Positions 1 to 9,057 of a DNA stretch of 64,000 bases are shown one piece after another. The notes beneath the pieces are model-generated. The model was not told where the DNA came from. It saw nothing but the letters and a program-made list of their open reading frames with translations, and searched no databases. Source of the DNA: Streptomyces armeniacus (GTDB lineage Bacteria > Actinomycetota > Actinomycetes > Streptomycetales > Streptomycetaceae); assembly GCF_003355155.1 (NCBI RefSeq), contig NZ_CP031320.1:7272978-7336977 (forward strand), written 5' to 3'. Numbering within the stretch: the first letter of the stretch is position 1; each line of letters begins with the position of its first letter. The translations under genes and the position numbers were made by a program.

Positions 1-3000
1 GTGAGGAGTGCAGGAGTTCGCGTGCCATGCCCGGCCATTGCGAGCCCTGGCCGGGGAAGACGAACACCGTCTTGCCCGAGTCACGCACAGGTGTGCCGGG
101 GGTCACGAGACCGGCACCGGTCCCGCCCTCCGCGAGGGCGTGCATACCCGTCAGGAACGTCTCGCGGTCCTGGCCGACGACCGCGGCCCGGTGCTCGAAG
201 TGTGTACGGCCCGTCGCCAGCACGTGGCCGATCTCGGCCACTCCCAGTTCCGGGTTGGCACTCACATGTGCGTGCAGACGCGCGGCCTGATCCCGTAGCG
301 CCTGCTCCGACTTCCCCGACAGCACCCACGGCACGGGGGAGTCCACCGGCTCAACCGGCGGCTCCACAGCCTCCGTTGGTGCAGCGGCCTCCAGGATCAC
401 GTGCGCGTTCGTGCCGCTGATCCCGAACGACGACACCGCCGCCCGCCGCGGCCGGTCCGCCTCCGGCCATGCCACCGGCTCGGTCAGGAGCGAGACCGCA
501 CCCGCGTCCCAGTCCACGTGCGGAGACGGCTCGTCCACATGCAGCGTCCGGGGCAGCTGACCGTGCCGCATCGCCTCGACCATCTTGATGACGCCCGCGA
601 CCCCCGCCGCCGCCTGCGCGTGCCCGATGTTCGACTTGACCGACCCGAGCCACAGCGGCCGGTCTGCCGCCCGCTCCTGCCCGTACGTCGCCAGCAGCGC
701 TTCTGCCTCGATCGGGTCACCGAGCGACGTGCCCGTGCCGTGCGCCTCTACGGCGTCCACGTCCGCCGCCGTCAGGCGGGCGTTGGTGAGGGCCTGGCGG
801 ATGACGCGCTGCTGCGAGAGGCCGTTCGGGGCCGCCAGTCCGTTCGAGGCGCCGTCCTGGTTGACGGCGGAGCCGCGTACGACGGCCAGCACCGGATGCC
901 CGCGACGCCGCGCGTCCGACAGCCGCTCCACGAGGAGCATCCCGACGCCCTCGCCCCACCCCGTACCGTCCGCCGCGCCCGCGAAGGCCTTGCACCGTCC
1001 GTTCGCCGCCAGCCCGCGCTGGCGGCTGAACTCCGTGAACATGCCCGGTCCCGCCATGACGTTGACGCCGCCGGCCAGCGCCATGTCGCACTCGCCGCCG
1101 CGCAGTGCCTGCGCGGCCAGGTGCAGGGCGACCAGCGACGACGAGCACGCCGTGTCGACGGTGACGGCCGGGCCCTCGAGCCCGAAGGTGTACGCGACGC
1201 GGCCCGAGACGACGCTGACCGTGTTGCCCGTCAGCAGGTAGCCGTCGAGCCCTTCCGGCGCCTCGTGCAGCCGGGGGCCGTAGTCCTGTGTCGTGGCGCC
1301 GACGAACACGCCCGCCCGTTCGCCGCGCAGCGTCTCCGGTGCGATGCCCGCACGTTCGAACGCCTCCCACGCGGTCTCCAGCAGCAGCCTCTGCTGCGGG
1401 TCCATGGCCAGGGCCTCGCGGGGGCTGATGCCGAAGAACGCGGGGTCGAACTCGTCGGCGTCGTAGAGGAATCCACCCTCTCGCGCGTACGAGGTGCCCG
1501 GCGTCTCGGGGTCGGGGTCGTAGAGCCCGTCCACGTCCCAGTCGCGGTTCGCGGGGAACGGGCCGATGGCGTCGCCCTCGTCCGTGACCAGGCGCCACAG
1601 GTCGGCGGGGGCGGTGACGCCGCCCGGGTAGCGGCAGGCCATGCCGACGACGGCGATGGGCTCGTCGGCGTGGAGCGGCCCGCGCGCCCGCTCCCCGGCG
1701 GCCGGGCCGGGCTCCCCGGCTCCCGGGGAGCCCGCCTCGTCGCCCAGCTCGGTGAGCAGGTACGAGACGAGCGCGGCCGGGGTGGGGTGGTTGTACGTGA
1801 GGCTCGGCGGCAGGCGCAGGCCCGTCGCCTCGTTGAGGCGGTTGCGCAGCTCGACCGCAGAGGCGGACTCGAAGCCGAGGTCCTTGAAGGCCAGGCCCGT
1901 GTCCACCGTGTCCGGTGTCACGTGGCCCAGCACGATGGCGACGTGCGTACGGACCAGCTCCAGCAGCTCGTCCCGCTGCTCGGCGGCCGGGCGCCCGGCG
2001 AGCCGGGTGGCCCACGTCGTACCGCCACCGGCGGAGCTCTCCTCGGAGGTATCCGGCTCCGCCGGAAGCGGTTCGGCGGACGGCCGCCCGCCCGGGGCGA
2101 GTTCGGCGGCCGACGGCCAGAAGCTCTGCCGCTGGAAGGCGTAGCGGGGCAGCGGCACCGTACGCGGCGCCTGCTCCCCGTACACGGCGTCCCAGCCGAC
2201 GTGCGTCCCGCGTACGTGCAGCCTCGCGAGGGCCGTGAACAGCGCCTCGGGCTCGGGCCGTCCGGGCAGCAGCGTCGGTACGAGCACGGGCTCGGCGCCC
2301 GTGTCCGCCGCGGCCGCCACGCAGTCCTCCGCCATCCCCGTCAGCACGCCGCCGGGCCCCACCTCCAGGAACGCCGTCGTGCCGCGCTCCCACGCCGTGC
2401 GGACCGCGTCCTGGAAGCGGACGGTGCTGCGCACGTGCCGCACCCAGTACGCGGGCGAGCACAGCTCCTCCGCGGCGGCGACCGCGCCCGTCACGTTGGA
2501 GATGACCGGGACACGGGGCGGCGCGTACGACAGTTCGCGGGCGACCCGTTCGAAGTCCGCCAGCATGGGGTCCATGAGCGGGGAGTGGAACGCGTGGCTG
2601 ACCCGCAGCCGCTTGGCCTTGCGGCCGCGCCGCCGCCACTCGGAGAGCAGTTCCAGCACGGCGTCCTCGGCGCCGGAGACGACCACCGACTCCGGGCCGT
2701 TGACGGCGGCGACGCCCAGCTGCCCGCCGCGTACGGCCAGTGCCTCGAGGACTTCGCCCTCCGACGCCTCGAGGGAGGCCATCGCGCCGCCCGAGGAGGC
2801 ACCCGCGACCGGCAGCGCCTGCATGAGCCGGCCGCGTGCGGCGACGAGCTTCGCGGCGTCGTCCAGTGACAGCACGCCGGCGACGTGGGCGGCCGTGAGT
2901 TCGCCGATGGAGTGGCCCGCGAGGGCGTCCGGGCGCAGGCCCCAGTGCTCGAACAGGCGGTACAGCGCGGTCTCCAGCGCGAACAGCGCGGCCTGCGTGT

Positions 3001-4930
3001 ACGCGGTCTGCGACAGCAGCCCGGCCTCCGGCGTGCCCTCGTCCGCGAACACGACTTCCCGCAGCGGGCGGCCCACATGGCCGTCCAGATGCGCGTCCAG
3101 CGCGTCGCACACGGCGTCGAACTCCGCCGCGAACCGGGGGAACGACCCGTACGCCTCGCGCCCCATCCCCGCGAACTGGCTGCCCTGCCCGGTGAACAGC
3201 GCCGTCAGCCCGCCGCTGCCTGCGGCGTCCGTGCCGCTGCGGCGGCCCCGTACGAGCCCCGCCGCGGCGTCGCCCCGCTCCAGGGCGGCGAGCCCGTCCA
3301 GCAGCGAGCGCCGGTCGCGGCCCACGACGACCGCCCGCTCCGCGAACGTGCTGCGCGTCGTCGCCAGCGACCAGCCCACGTCGACGGGCGACAGGTCCGG
3401 GTGCCCCTCCAGGTGCGCGCGCAGGCGCGCAGCCTGGGCGGACAGGGCGGCGGCGTCCCGCCCGGAGACGAGCCACGGCCAAGGCCGCGCACCGGGTGCG
3501 TCCACGCGGGCAGGCCGGTCCACAGCGCGCCCGGGGTCCCGTACGGGGGCCGGTACGGAGTCCGGCTCGGCCAGTACGAGGTGGCAGTTCGTGCCGCCCA
3601 TGCCGAACGAGCTGATGCCCGCCAGCAGCGGCCGGTCCTCGTACGGCCACGGGCCCGGCGCCGTCTGGACGCGCAGGTTCAGCGCCTCCAGCGGGATGTC
3701 GGGGTGGGGCGTCGCGAAGTTCAGGCTGGCCGGTATGCGCCGGTGGCGGATCGCCAGCGCCGTCTTGAGCAGCCCGACGATCCCGGCCGCACCCTCCAGA
3801 TGACCGACGTTGGTCTTGGCGGACCCCACGACCAGTTCCGACGCGTCCGGCCGGCCGTCGCCCAGGGCGGCGCCGAGCGCGGCGGCCTCCACGGGGTCGC
3901 CCACGCGGGTGCCGGTGCCGTGCAGCTCCACGTACTGCACGGCGTGCGGGTCCACGCCCGCGTGCGCGCACGCCGCGCGCACCACCTCGGCCTGCGACTC
4001 CGCGCGGGGGACGGTCAGGCCGTCGGTCGCTCCGTCGTTGTTGACGGCGCCGCCGCGGATCACGGCGTACACGGGGTCGCCGTCGGCCAGGGCCCGGTCC
4101 AGCGGCTTGAGTACGACGAAGCCGCCGCCCTCGCCCCGTACGTAGCCGTTGGCGCGCGCGTCGAAGGTGTAGCAGCGGCCGTCCGGGGACAGCGCGCCGA
4201 ACTCGACGGTCCTGGCGGTGCTTTCGGGGTCCGCGATCAGGTTCACGCCGCCCGCGAGCGCGAGCGTGGACTCGCCCTTGCGCAGGCTCTCGCACGCCAG
4301 GTGGACGGCGACGAGCGACGAGGCCTGGGCGGCGTCGACGGTCATGCTGGGGCCGCGCAGGCCCAGCGTGTACGAGATCCGGTTGGCGATGATGCCGCGG
4401 CTGGTGCCTGTCAGGGAGTGCTGCGTGTACGGGCGTCCGGAGCGGGCGAGCAGCGTCGCGTAGTCGTCGGCGAAGGCGCCGACGAACACGCCGGTACGGG
4501 TGTCGCGGAGCGCGCCGGGCAGGATGGCCGCGTCCTCCAGGGCCTCCCAGCCGAGTTCGAGCATCAGCCGCTGCTGCGGGTCCATCTCGACGGCCTCGCG
4601 CGGCGATATGCCGAAGAAGGCGGCGTCGAACTCGTCGATACGGTCCAGGAATCCGCCGGGGAGCGCGCCCCTGCGGCCCGCCGATTCGGCGCCCTCCGTC
4701 AATTCACCGTCCGCCGATTCGCCGTACGCTAATTCACCGTCCGCCGGTTCAACGGCCGGTGCCGAAATTCCGCTGGCGCCCTCCGCGAGAAGCCGCCACA
4801 GCTCCTCGGGGCCGTTCGCCGACGGCAGGCGGCAGGACAGTCCGACGATGGCGACGGCGCGCCGGGGTTCCGGTGTTTCCAGGGGCCTGGGCTCGATATC
4901 ACCGTGCATCGTCGTGTGCCGCCCTCTCAT
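1..4930 (-). CDS. Modular type I polyketide synthase, loading module plus start of module 1 (3' end outside window)
   Basis: The frame is open from 4930 to the window edge (~1,643 codons). Domains in order are KS, AT, ACP, KS and the first residues of an AT. The first KS has TVDAAQASS at the active site, so the nucleophilic Cys is Gln (residue ~202). That is a KSQ decarboxylase typical of loading modules. Its AT has GHSIGE (Ser ~674) and HAFH (~778), the malonyl-type signature, predicting an acetate starter from malonyl-CoA. The ACP has [13 protein letters not shown] (Ser ~1022). The second KS has an intact TVDTACSSS (Cys ~1262) and ends at [15 protein letters not shown]; the next AT begins [14 protein letters not shown] at the window edge. 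The start is ATG 4930 or ATG 4909, the latter preceded by GAGAGGG. No reducing domains are in view. Domain calls are firm; the product is unknown. Confidence 0.95.
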   Translation of the reverse strand, partial: MRGRHTTMHGDIEPRPLETPEPRRAVAIVGLSCRLPSANGPEELWRLLAEGASGISAPAVEPADGELAYGESADGELTEGAESAGRRGALPGGFLDRIDEFDAAFFGISPREAVEMDPQQRLMLELGWEALEDAAILPGALRDTRTGVFVGAFADDYATLLARSGRPYTQHSLTGTSRGIIANRISYTLGLRGPSMTVDAAQASSLVAVHLACESLRKGESTLALAGGVNLIADPESTARTVEFGALSPDGRCYTFDARANGYVRGEGGGFVVLKPLDRALADGDPVYAVIRGGAVNNDGATDGLTVPRAESQAEVVRAACAHAGVDPHAVQYVELHGTGTRVGDPVEAAALGAALGDGRPDASELVVGSAKTNVGHLEGAAGIVGLLKTALAIRHRRIPASLNFATPHPDIPLEALNLRVQTAPGPWPYEDRPLLAGISSFGMGGTNCHLVLAEPDSVPAPVRDPGRAVDRPARVDAPGARPWPWLVSGRDAAALSAQAARLRAHLEGHPDLSPVDVGWSLATTRSTFAERAVVVGRDRRSLLDGLAALERGDAAAGLVRGRRSGTDAAGSGGLTALFTGQGSQFAGMGREAYGSFPRFAAEFDAVCDALDAHLDGHVGRPLREVVFADEGTPEAGLLSQTAYTQAALFALETALYRLFEHWGLRPDALAGHSIGELTAAHVAGVLSLDDAAKLVAARGRLMQALPVAGASSGGAMASLEASEGEVLEALAVRGGQLGVAAVNGPESVVVSGAEDAVLELLSEWRRRGRKAKRLRVSHAFHSPLMDPMLADFERVARELSYAPPRVPVISNVTGAVAAAEELCSPAYWVRHVRSTVRFQDAVRTAWERGTTAFLEVGPGGVLTGMAEDCVAAAADTGAEPVLVPTLLPGRPEPEALFTALARLHVRGTHVGWDAVYGEQAPRTVPLPRYAFQRQSFWPSAAELAPGGRPSAEPLPAEPDTSEESSAGGGTTWATRLAGRPAAEQRDELLELVRTHVAIVLGHVTPDTVDTGLAFKDLGFESASAVELRNRLNEATGLRLPPSLTYNHPTPAALVSYLLTELGDEAGSPGAGEPGPAAGERARGPLHADEPIAVVGMACRYPGGVTAPADLWRLVTDEGDAIGPFPANRDWDVDGLYDPDPETPGTSYAREGGFLYDADEFDPAFFGISPREALAMDPQQRLLLETAWEAFERAGIAPETLRGERAGVFVGATTQDYGPRLHEAPEGLDGYLLTGNTVSVVSGRVAYTFGLEGPAVTVDTACSSSLVALHLAAQALRGGECDMALAGGVNVMAGPGMFTEFSRQRGLAANGRCKAFAGAADGTGWGEGVGMLLVERLSDARRRGHPVLAVVRGSAVNQDGASNGLAAPNGLSQQRVIRQALTNARLTAADVDAVEAHGTGTSLGDPIEAEALLATYGQERAADRPLWLGSVKSNIGHAQAAAGVAGVIKMVEAMRHGQLPRTLHVDEPSPHVDWDAGAVSLLTEPVAWPEADRPRRAAVSSFGISGTNAHVILEAAAPTEAVEPPVEPVDSPVPWVLSGKSEQALRDQAARLHAHVSANPELGVAEIGHVLATGRTHFEHRAAVVGQDRETFLTGMHALAEGGTGAGLVTPGTPVRDSGKTVFVFPGQGSQWPGMARELLHSS

Positions 4931-5117
4931 ATTCTTCAAAGTGGGCAAAACTGCGGTGGTGCGGGCAGTTTCGGGGAGTTGTCGCTGAATTGACGTCCTG
5001 GCCAGGGTCTCCGGAACAGCTAACGAGGCCCTAGCCGCCCTCTAAAACGCAGGCACGCCTGACCTGCGGGGAAGCGGTGCAGAGCGCCCGGGGCCGGTCC
5101 GCGGGCCGCGCGTGGCA

Positions 5118-5155
5118 GTGGCCGGGCCACGGCGCGGTCGCCGCGGCCCGGCCAC
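5118..5155 (-). terminator. Strong hairpin downstream of the AbyU-like gene
   Basis: A perfect 11-bp inverted repeat (GTGGCCGGGCC / GGCCCGGCCAC, 16-nt spacer) lies between the minus-strand AbyU-like gene and the minus-strand PKS start. It probably separates their transcripts, so the PKS would have its own promoter. There is no clear T-run, which is common for Streptomyces terminators. Confidence 0.55.
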
Positions 5156-5196
5156 CCGCCGGGACACTCAGAACGGACCGGGGTCCGTCACCTCCG

Positions 5197-5745
5197 TCAC
5201 CTGTTGCACAGGACGATCTTCACGGCCAGCCGGGAGTCCAGACCCTGCGGCGGGTAGGGAGGCAGCAGCTTCCACTGCCGGTAGCCCTTCCAGCCCTCGA
5301 ACTTGCCGCTCGTACCGACCGCTTTGAGCCTGTTGGTCGCGCCGTACAGGAACTCGTTCCGGTCGACATAGCCCTCGGCGCGGAATGTGCCGTCGGCGAG
5401 TTTCACCGACTCGTGGTACTGGGTGATGATGTGGCCGTCGTGGTGCCGCTTCTTGATGACCCGCGCGATGCCGACGAGTTCGCCGACGACCTTCTCGTTC
5501 TTGTCGTAGATCTCGTCGCGGTAGGTGAGCGCGGCACCCGGCTGCATGGACATGCCGCCGGTGTAGAACGAGTCCTTGGCGATCGTCGCCTCGGTCACGT
5601 TGTCCTGCGTGAAGCATTCGCGCCCGTGCCGCGGGGCGGAATCCCCGGACGACGACGAGGCCGCCGCCGTCGTGCCGGCCAGTGCCGCAGTGAGCGCCAC
5701 GGCGAGCGCGAGGCTCCGCCGCGAGCGTGATGCGAGCAGTTTCAT
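5197..5745 (-). CDS. Secreted allene-oxide-cyclase-like / AbyU-like beta-barrel protein, candidate polyketide cyclase
   Basis: 182 aa. ATG 5745 is chosen because AAAGGA lies 9 nt upstream. The N-terminus is a signal peptide (positive KLLASRSRR, hydrophobic LALAVALTAALAG, cleavage near TAAA). The mature part has TYRDEIYDK, DGHIITQYHE, LADGTFRAEG, VGTSGKFEGWKGYRQW, a pattern shared with small AOC-type barrels including the spirotetronate [4+2] cyclases AbyU and VstJ (remembered, not aligned). Two Cys (C44 and the one near the C-terminus) could form a disulfide in the exported protein. It sits 59 bp downstream of the SDR in an apparent methyltransferase-SDR-barrel operon. A role in ring formation is inferred from family and context; an unrelated secreted dirigent-like role is possible, since known spirotetronate cyclases are cytosolic. 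Confidence 0.7.
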   Translation of the reverse strand: MKLLASRSRRSLALAVALTAALAGTTAAASSSSGDSAPRHGRECFTQDNVTEATIAKDSFYTGGMSMQPGAALTYRDEIYDKNEKVVGELVGIARVIKKRHHDGHIITQYHESVKLADGTFRAEGYVDRNEFLYGATNRLKAVGTSGKFEGWKGYRQWKLLPPYPPQGLDSRLAVKIVLCNR

Positions 5746-5804
5746 GGTGCCCATTCCTTTCCACTGTCCCGCGCGTCCCGTTTCGCGCGCGGGAGGTCCG
5801 GCCG

Positions 5805-6593
5805 TCAGCAGATGCTCGTGCCGCCGTCCACGCGGATCACGGCGCCGGTGAGGTACGCGGCCTCGGGCCGCGCCGCGTTGACGATCCACCAGGCGATCTC
5901 GTCGGGGGTGCCCATCCGGCCGAGGGGGATGGCCTTGCCGCTGGTGCTCCGCCGCGCCTCGACCTGCTGCGGGGTGTAGCCGGCGTGCAGGAGTACGGGT
6001 GTCTCGGTCGGCCCGGGGGCCACGGAGACCACGCGGATGCCCGACGGCGCCAGCTCCCTGGCCCAGGTGTGGGTGAGGAAGTCCAGGCCGACCTTGGTGG
6101 CGCCGTACACCGAGTTGCCCGGCCAGCCGCGCTGCGGCGGATTGGACGTCACGTTGACGATGACGCCGCCCTCCCGCATGTGCTCCACCGCCACCTGGGC
6201 GAGGAACAGCGGCCCCAGCAGATTGGTCGCGATCTGCTCGCGCGCCAGCGCGGGGTCGATCCCGCCGAGCTTCGCGGGACGGGTGATGCCCGCGTTGTTC
6301 ACCAGTACGTCGACGCGCCCGGCGCTTTGCAGCGCGGCGTCCACGATGGTGGCCGGGCCGTCCTGGGCGGCGACGTCGGCGGTGAGGACCCGGATGCCCG
6401 TACGGCCGTCCGCCGTCTCCTTCAGCGGCCCCTCGGACCTGCCGACCGCCAGCACGTCGGCGCCCTCGTCGGCGAACTGGTGCGCGGCCGCCCGCCCGAT
6501 GCCCGTACCGGCGCCGGTCACGATGACCGTACGGCCGCGCAGCGCGCCCTCACGTGGTGCCGGCGCCCTCCTCGACGCGGGCGGGGCCGTCAT
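5805..6593 (-). CDS. Classical short-chain dehydrogenase/reductase of the polyketide cluster
   Basis: 262 aa. The Rossmann motif TGAGTGIGRAAA is near residue 27. NNAG is near residue 99, and the catalytic Ser (NVTSNPP) and YGATK Tyr/Lys follow. The C-terminus GAVIRVDGGTSIC is usual for 3-oxoacyl-ACP-reductase-like SDRs. The start ATG overlaps the stop of the upstream C-methyltransferase (ATGA), implying translational coupling. By context it may reduce a keto group on the aglycone or on an NDP-sugar; the substrate cannot be read from sequence. Confidence 0.88.
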   Translation of the reverse strand: MTAPPASRRAPAPREGALRGRTVIVTGAGTGIGRAAAHQFADEGADVLAVGRSEGPLKETADGRTGIRVLTADVAAQDGPATIVDAALQSAGRVDVLVNNAGITRPAKLGGIDPALAREQIATNLLGPLFLAQVAVEHMREGGVIVNVTSNPPQRGWPGNSVYGATKVGLDFLTHTWARELAPSGIRVVSVAPGPTETPVLLHAGYTPQQVEARRSTSGKAIPLGRMGTPDEIAWWIVNAARPEAAYLTGAVIRVDGGTSIC

Positions 6594-7891
6594 GACCGGC
6601 GGGCCGCGGCGACCGACTCGGCCGCGGCGAGGGACTCGGCGGACACCACGGACGGTTCGGGGTGCAGCACGATGAACTTGCCGCCGCTCTCCAGGAACGC
6701 GCGCTCCTTGCGGAGGATCTCCTCCGTGTAGTTCCACGCCAGCAGCAGGTAGTGGTCCGGGGCGTGCTCCCGTGCGTACTCCGGCGTGCGCACCGGGACG
6801 TGGCTGCCCGGCAGTACCTTGCCCTGCTTCAGGTCCGTCGTGTCGCTGCAGAACTCCAGGTCGTCAGGGCCGAGTCCGCAGACCGTGAGCAGCGTGTTGC
6901 CCTTCGCCGGGGCGCCGTAGCCCGCGATGCGCTTGCCGTCGGCGCGCAGTCCGCGTACGAGTGCGGTGAGCGATTCGGTGACGTTCCGCACCTTCGCGGC
7001 GAACTCCCGGTACGTGGCGTCGTCGTGCAGCCCCGCCCGCTCCTCCAGGGCGATGAGCTCCTTGACGGCCGGGCGCTGCTGCCACGGGCCGTCGCCGTGC
7101 CCGACGAACACGAGGATCGAGCCGCCGTGTACGGAGATCCGCTCGACGTCGATCACGCGCAGCCCGTGCCGCTCGAACAGGGTGGCCAGGGTGCCGACGG
7201 CGTAGTACGAGAGGTGCTCGTGGTAGATCGTGTCGAACTCGGTCCGCTCCAGCATGTCCAGCGCGTACGGCACCTCGATGGCGAACACGCCCTCCGGCTC
7301 CAGCAGGTTGCGCACCCCGACGGCGATGCCCGCCACGTGGTCGATGTGCGCGAAGACGTGCCGGCCGAGGATCACCCGGGCCTGCCCGTGGCTCTCCGCG
7401 ACGGACTTGGCGGTGCTCGCCGAGAAGAACTCGGGCAGCGTCTCGATGCCCTGCTCCTCGGCGACCGCGGCGATGCTGCGGGCCGGGTCGATGCCGAGCG
7501 TACGCATCCCCGCGTCGCGGAAGATCATCAGCTGCTCGCCGGTGTTGCTGCCCAGCTCCACCACGAAGCTGCCCTCGGGCACGTCGAAGCGCTCGCGGCA
7601 CAGCTTCGCGACGAGCCGCATGTGGCGGTCCATCGTCTCGGAGTCGGAGGTGACGTACGAGTAGTCGCGGTACAGGACTTCCGGGTCGACCACGTGGGTC
7701 AGGGTCATCAGCCGGCAGGACCGGCAGGACACGACGTCCAGCGGATACCGCGGCTCGTCGTCGTACGAGTCGGCCGGATCGAGGTAGCTGTTCGCCAGGG
7801 GGACGGGACCGAAGGAGACGACCTCCTGCCAGTCGGCCGCTCCGCACACCCGGCACTCGACGACCTGCCGTGCACTGTCGCTCGCGCTCAT
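6590..7891 (-). CDS. SAM-dependent NDP-sugar C-3-methyltransferase (TcaB9/TylC3 type)
   Basis: 433 aa, family-typical length. The N-terminal zinc site has C13/C16 (CRVC) and C56/C59 (CRSC). The SAM-binding motif VELGSNTGEQ is at 111-120. The C-terminal domain has GYGAPAKGN. From memory the catalytic residues of TcaB9 (tetronitrose, tetrocarcin pathway) are Tyr76, His181, Tyr222, Glu224 and His225. Here Tyr77, His182, Tyr223, Glu225 and His226 occur at a constant +1 offset (FAHI, TIYHEHLSYY). It should add a methyl branch at C-3 of a 4-keto-deoxysugar nucleotide. It is first in a minus-strand operon and is coupled to the SDR. A decorated deoxysugar is therefore expected on the product; which sugar is unknown. 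Confidence 0.93.
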   Translation of the reverse strand: MSASDSARQVVECRVCGAADWQEVVSFGPVPLANSYLDPADSYDDEPRYPLDVVSCRSCRLMTLTHVVDPEVLYRDYSYVTSDSETMDRHMRLVAKLCRERFDVPEGSFVVELGSNTGEQLMIFRDAGMRTLGIDPARSIAAVAEEQGIETLPEFFSASTAKSVAESHGQARVILGRHVFAHIDHVAGIAVGVRNLLEPEGVFAIEVPYALDMLERTEFDTIYHEHLSYYAVGTLATLFERHGLRVIDVERISVHGGSILVFVGHGDGPWQQRPAVKELIALEERAGLHDDATYREFAAKVRNVTESLTALVRGLRADGKRIAGYGAPAKGNTLLTVCGLGPDDLEFCSDTTDLKQGKVLPGSHVPVRTPEYAREHAPDHYLLLAWNYTEEILRKERAFLESGGKFIVLHPEPSVVSAESLAAAESVAAARRS

Positions 7892-8027
7892 CTCCGGACC
7901 TCTCCTGTTCGTCCGCTTCCACCGGGCAGCCGGCAGGGGCGCATTCGGTGATCGCGTTCGGCTGCCGAATAACTGCGCTCCGAACGGTAAACACGCCCGG
8001 TTTTCCGGTGGCTGTGCGGCGCTAAAG

Positions 8028-8101
8028 CGGTCCGCGAAACGGTCCGCGAAACGGTCCGCGAAACGATCCGTGGAAACGGCCCGCGGAAACGGCCCGCGAA
8101 A
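8028..8101. repeat. Six tandem 12-13-bp repeats in the divergent promoter region
   Basis: Units begin at 8028, 8040, 8052, 8064, 8077 and 8090. The first three are identical (CGGTCCGCGAAA); the others vary around CGGCCCGCGGAAA. The array sits in the shared upstream region of two divergent operons, so regulator binding is possible, but simple slippage is equally possible. Confidence 0.9.
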
Positions 8102-8177
8102 TCAGGCCGGCACCGCGGGCACCGGCCTTTGGCCACTCTTTAACCCGCCTTCAGCAGCCACTGTGACGCTCGCTCAC

Positions 8178-8212
8178 ACAAACGCTCAGGCAAACGCTCG
8201 GACAAACAGGGA
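8178..8212. repeat. Three degenerate 12-bp repeats upstream of the ketoreductase-like gene
   Basis: ACAAACGCTCAG, GCAAACGCTCGG and ACAAACAGGGAC follow each other directly, 45 bp before the ATG at 8257. Same 12-bp period as the array at 8028-8101 but a different sequence. Confidence 0.75.
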
Positions 8213-8256
8213 CCCGTAACGAGGAACCCGCACACGAGGAATGGGCATTCCAGGCA

Positions 8257-9033
8257 ATGGAGATTATCGGGCGAGGTTTCTTCGCCGCCAATCTGGAGCC
8301 GATCGCATCCGCGCACCCGGACGTGACGGCTCTCGCCGCCGGGGTGTCCAGGACGCGTACGGTGCCGAACTCCGAGTACCTGCGCGAGGCCGCGCTCGTA
8401 CACGACACGATCCGCGACTGCGTACGCCGCGGCCGTACGCTGCTCTTCCTGTCGACCGCGTCCGCCAGCCTGTACGGCGACGGCGGGCGGCCCGGCGAGG
8501 AGAGCGACGAGCTGGCGCCCACCGAGCCGTTCGGCCGCCACAAGCTGGGCCTGGAGGCGGACATCAGGGCCTCCGGGGTGCGGCACCTGATCGTACGGCT
8601 CACGCACGCGGTCGGCCCGCACCAGACAGGGCAGCTGCTGCTGGGGCTCGTACGGCAGCTCCGCTCGGGCACCGTCGAGGTCTACAAAGGCGCGTGCCGC
8701 GACCTGATCGACGTCGCCGACGCCGTGACCCTCATCGACGAACTCCTGCGCCGCGGCGTCAACGGCGAAGTCGTGAACATCGCCTCCGGATTCGCGGCGC
8801 CGGTCGAGGACATCATCGACCATCTGGAAACCCGCCTCGGCGGCCCGCCCGCCGAACGGCGGATGCTCGACGCGCCGTCCCGGCAGGCGGTCTCGATCGA
8901 GAAACTGCGCCGGCTGGTGCCCGCCGTTTCCACGATGGGCTTCGGTCCCGGTTACCACCGCACGGTCATCGACCGGTATGCCGCGGAACTCGTCGGTCCC
9001 GCGGGTCCCGGCGGAGAAAGCACCGCGCTTTAG
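8257..9033 (+). CDS. NDP-hexose 4-ketoreductase-like extended SDR with Tyr-to-Phe at the active-site position
   Basis: 258 aa. The N-terminus EIIGRGFFAANLEPIA is the family's short Rossmann start. FLSTASASLYG supplies the Ser, and NGEVVNIASG matches deoxysugar ketoreductases. The position expected to be YxxxK reads FGRHK, so the catalytic Tyr is Phe. The enzyme may be impaired, or may use another proton donor. It starts a plus-strand operon, 24 bp before the first glycosyltransferase. The expected role is reduction of the C-4 ketone of the NDP-deoxysugar before transfer. Only a weak Shine-Dalgarno precedes ATG 8257. Confidence 0.8.
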   Translation: MEIIGRGFFAANLEPIASAHPDVTALAAGVSRTRTVPNSEYLREAALVHDTIRDCVRRGRTLLFLSTASASLYGDGGRPGEESDELAPTEPFGRHKLGLEADIRASGVRHLIVRLTHAVGPHQTGQLLLGLVRQLRSGTVEVYKGACRDLIDVADAVTLIDELLRRGVNGEVVNIASGFAAPVEDIIDHLETRLGGPPAERRMLDAPSRQAVSIEKLRRLVPAVSTMGFGPGYHRTVIDRYAAELVGPAGPGGESTAL

Positions 9034-9057
9034 CGGCCCGCACGAGGAGAGAGACCG

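Larger units (their letters stand above)
7892..8256. promoter_or_regulatory. Divergent intergenic region between the two sugar/polyketide operons
   Basis: 365 bp without a convincing gene, between the minus-strand methyltransferase operon and the plus-strand ketoreductase/glycosyltransferase operon. It must hold both promoters. Two tracts of short 12-bp repeats lie in it (separate entries). No clear sigma-70 hexamers were assigned. Confidence 0.6.

Noticed and set aside
401..2869. Very long plus-strand open frame opposite the PKS
   Set aside because: Arg/Ala/Gly-rich shadow of the PKS coding frame; no RBS or domain. The minus-strand frame carries KS, AT and ACP motifs.
717..4295. Long minus-strand frame of ~1,190 codons inside the PKS
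   Set aside because: Wrong frame on the PKS strand. The true frame contains all catalytic motifs and stays open to the window edge.
8028..8101. CRISPR-like array
   Set aside because: Units are 12-13 bp with no spacers and no cas genes; a simple tandem repeat.
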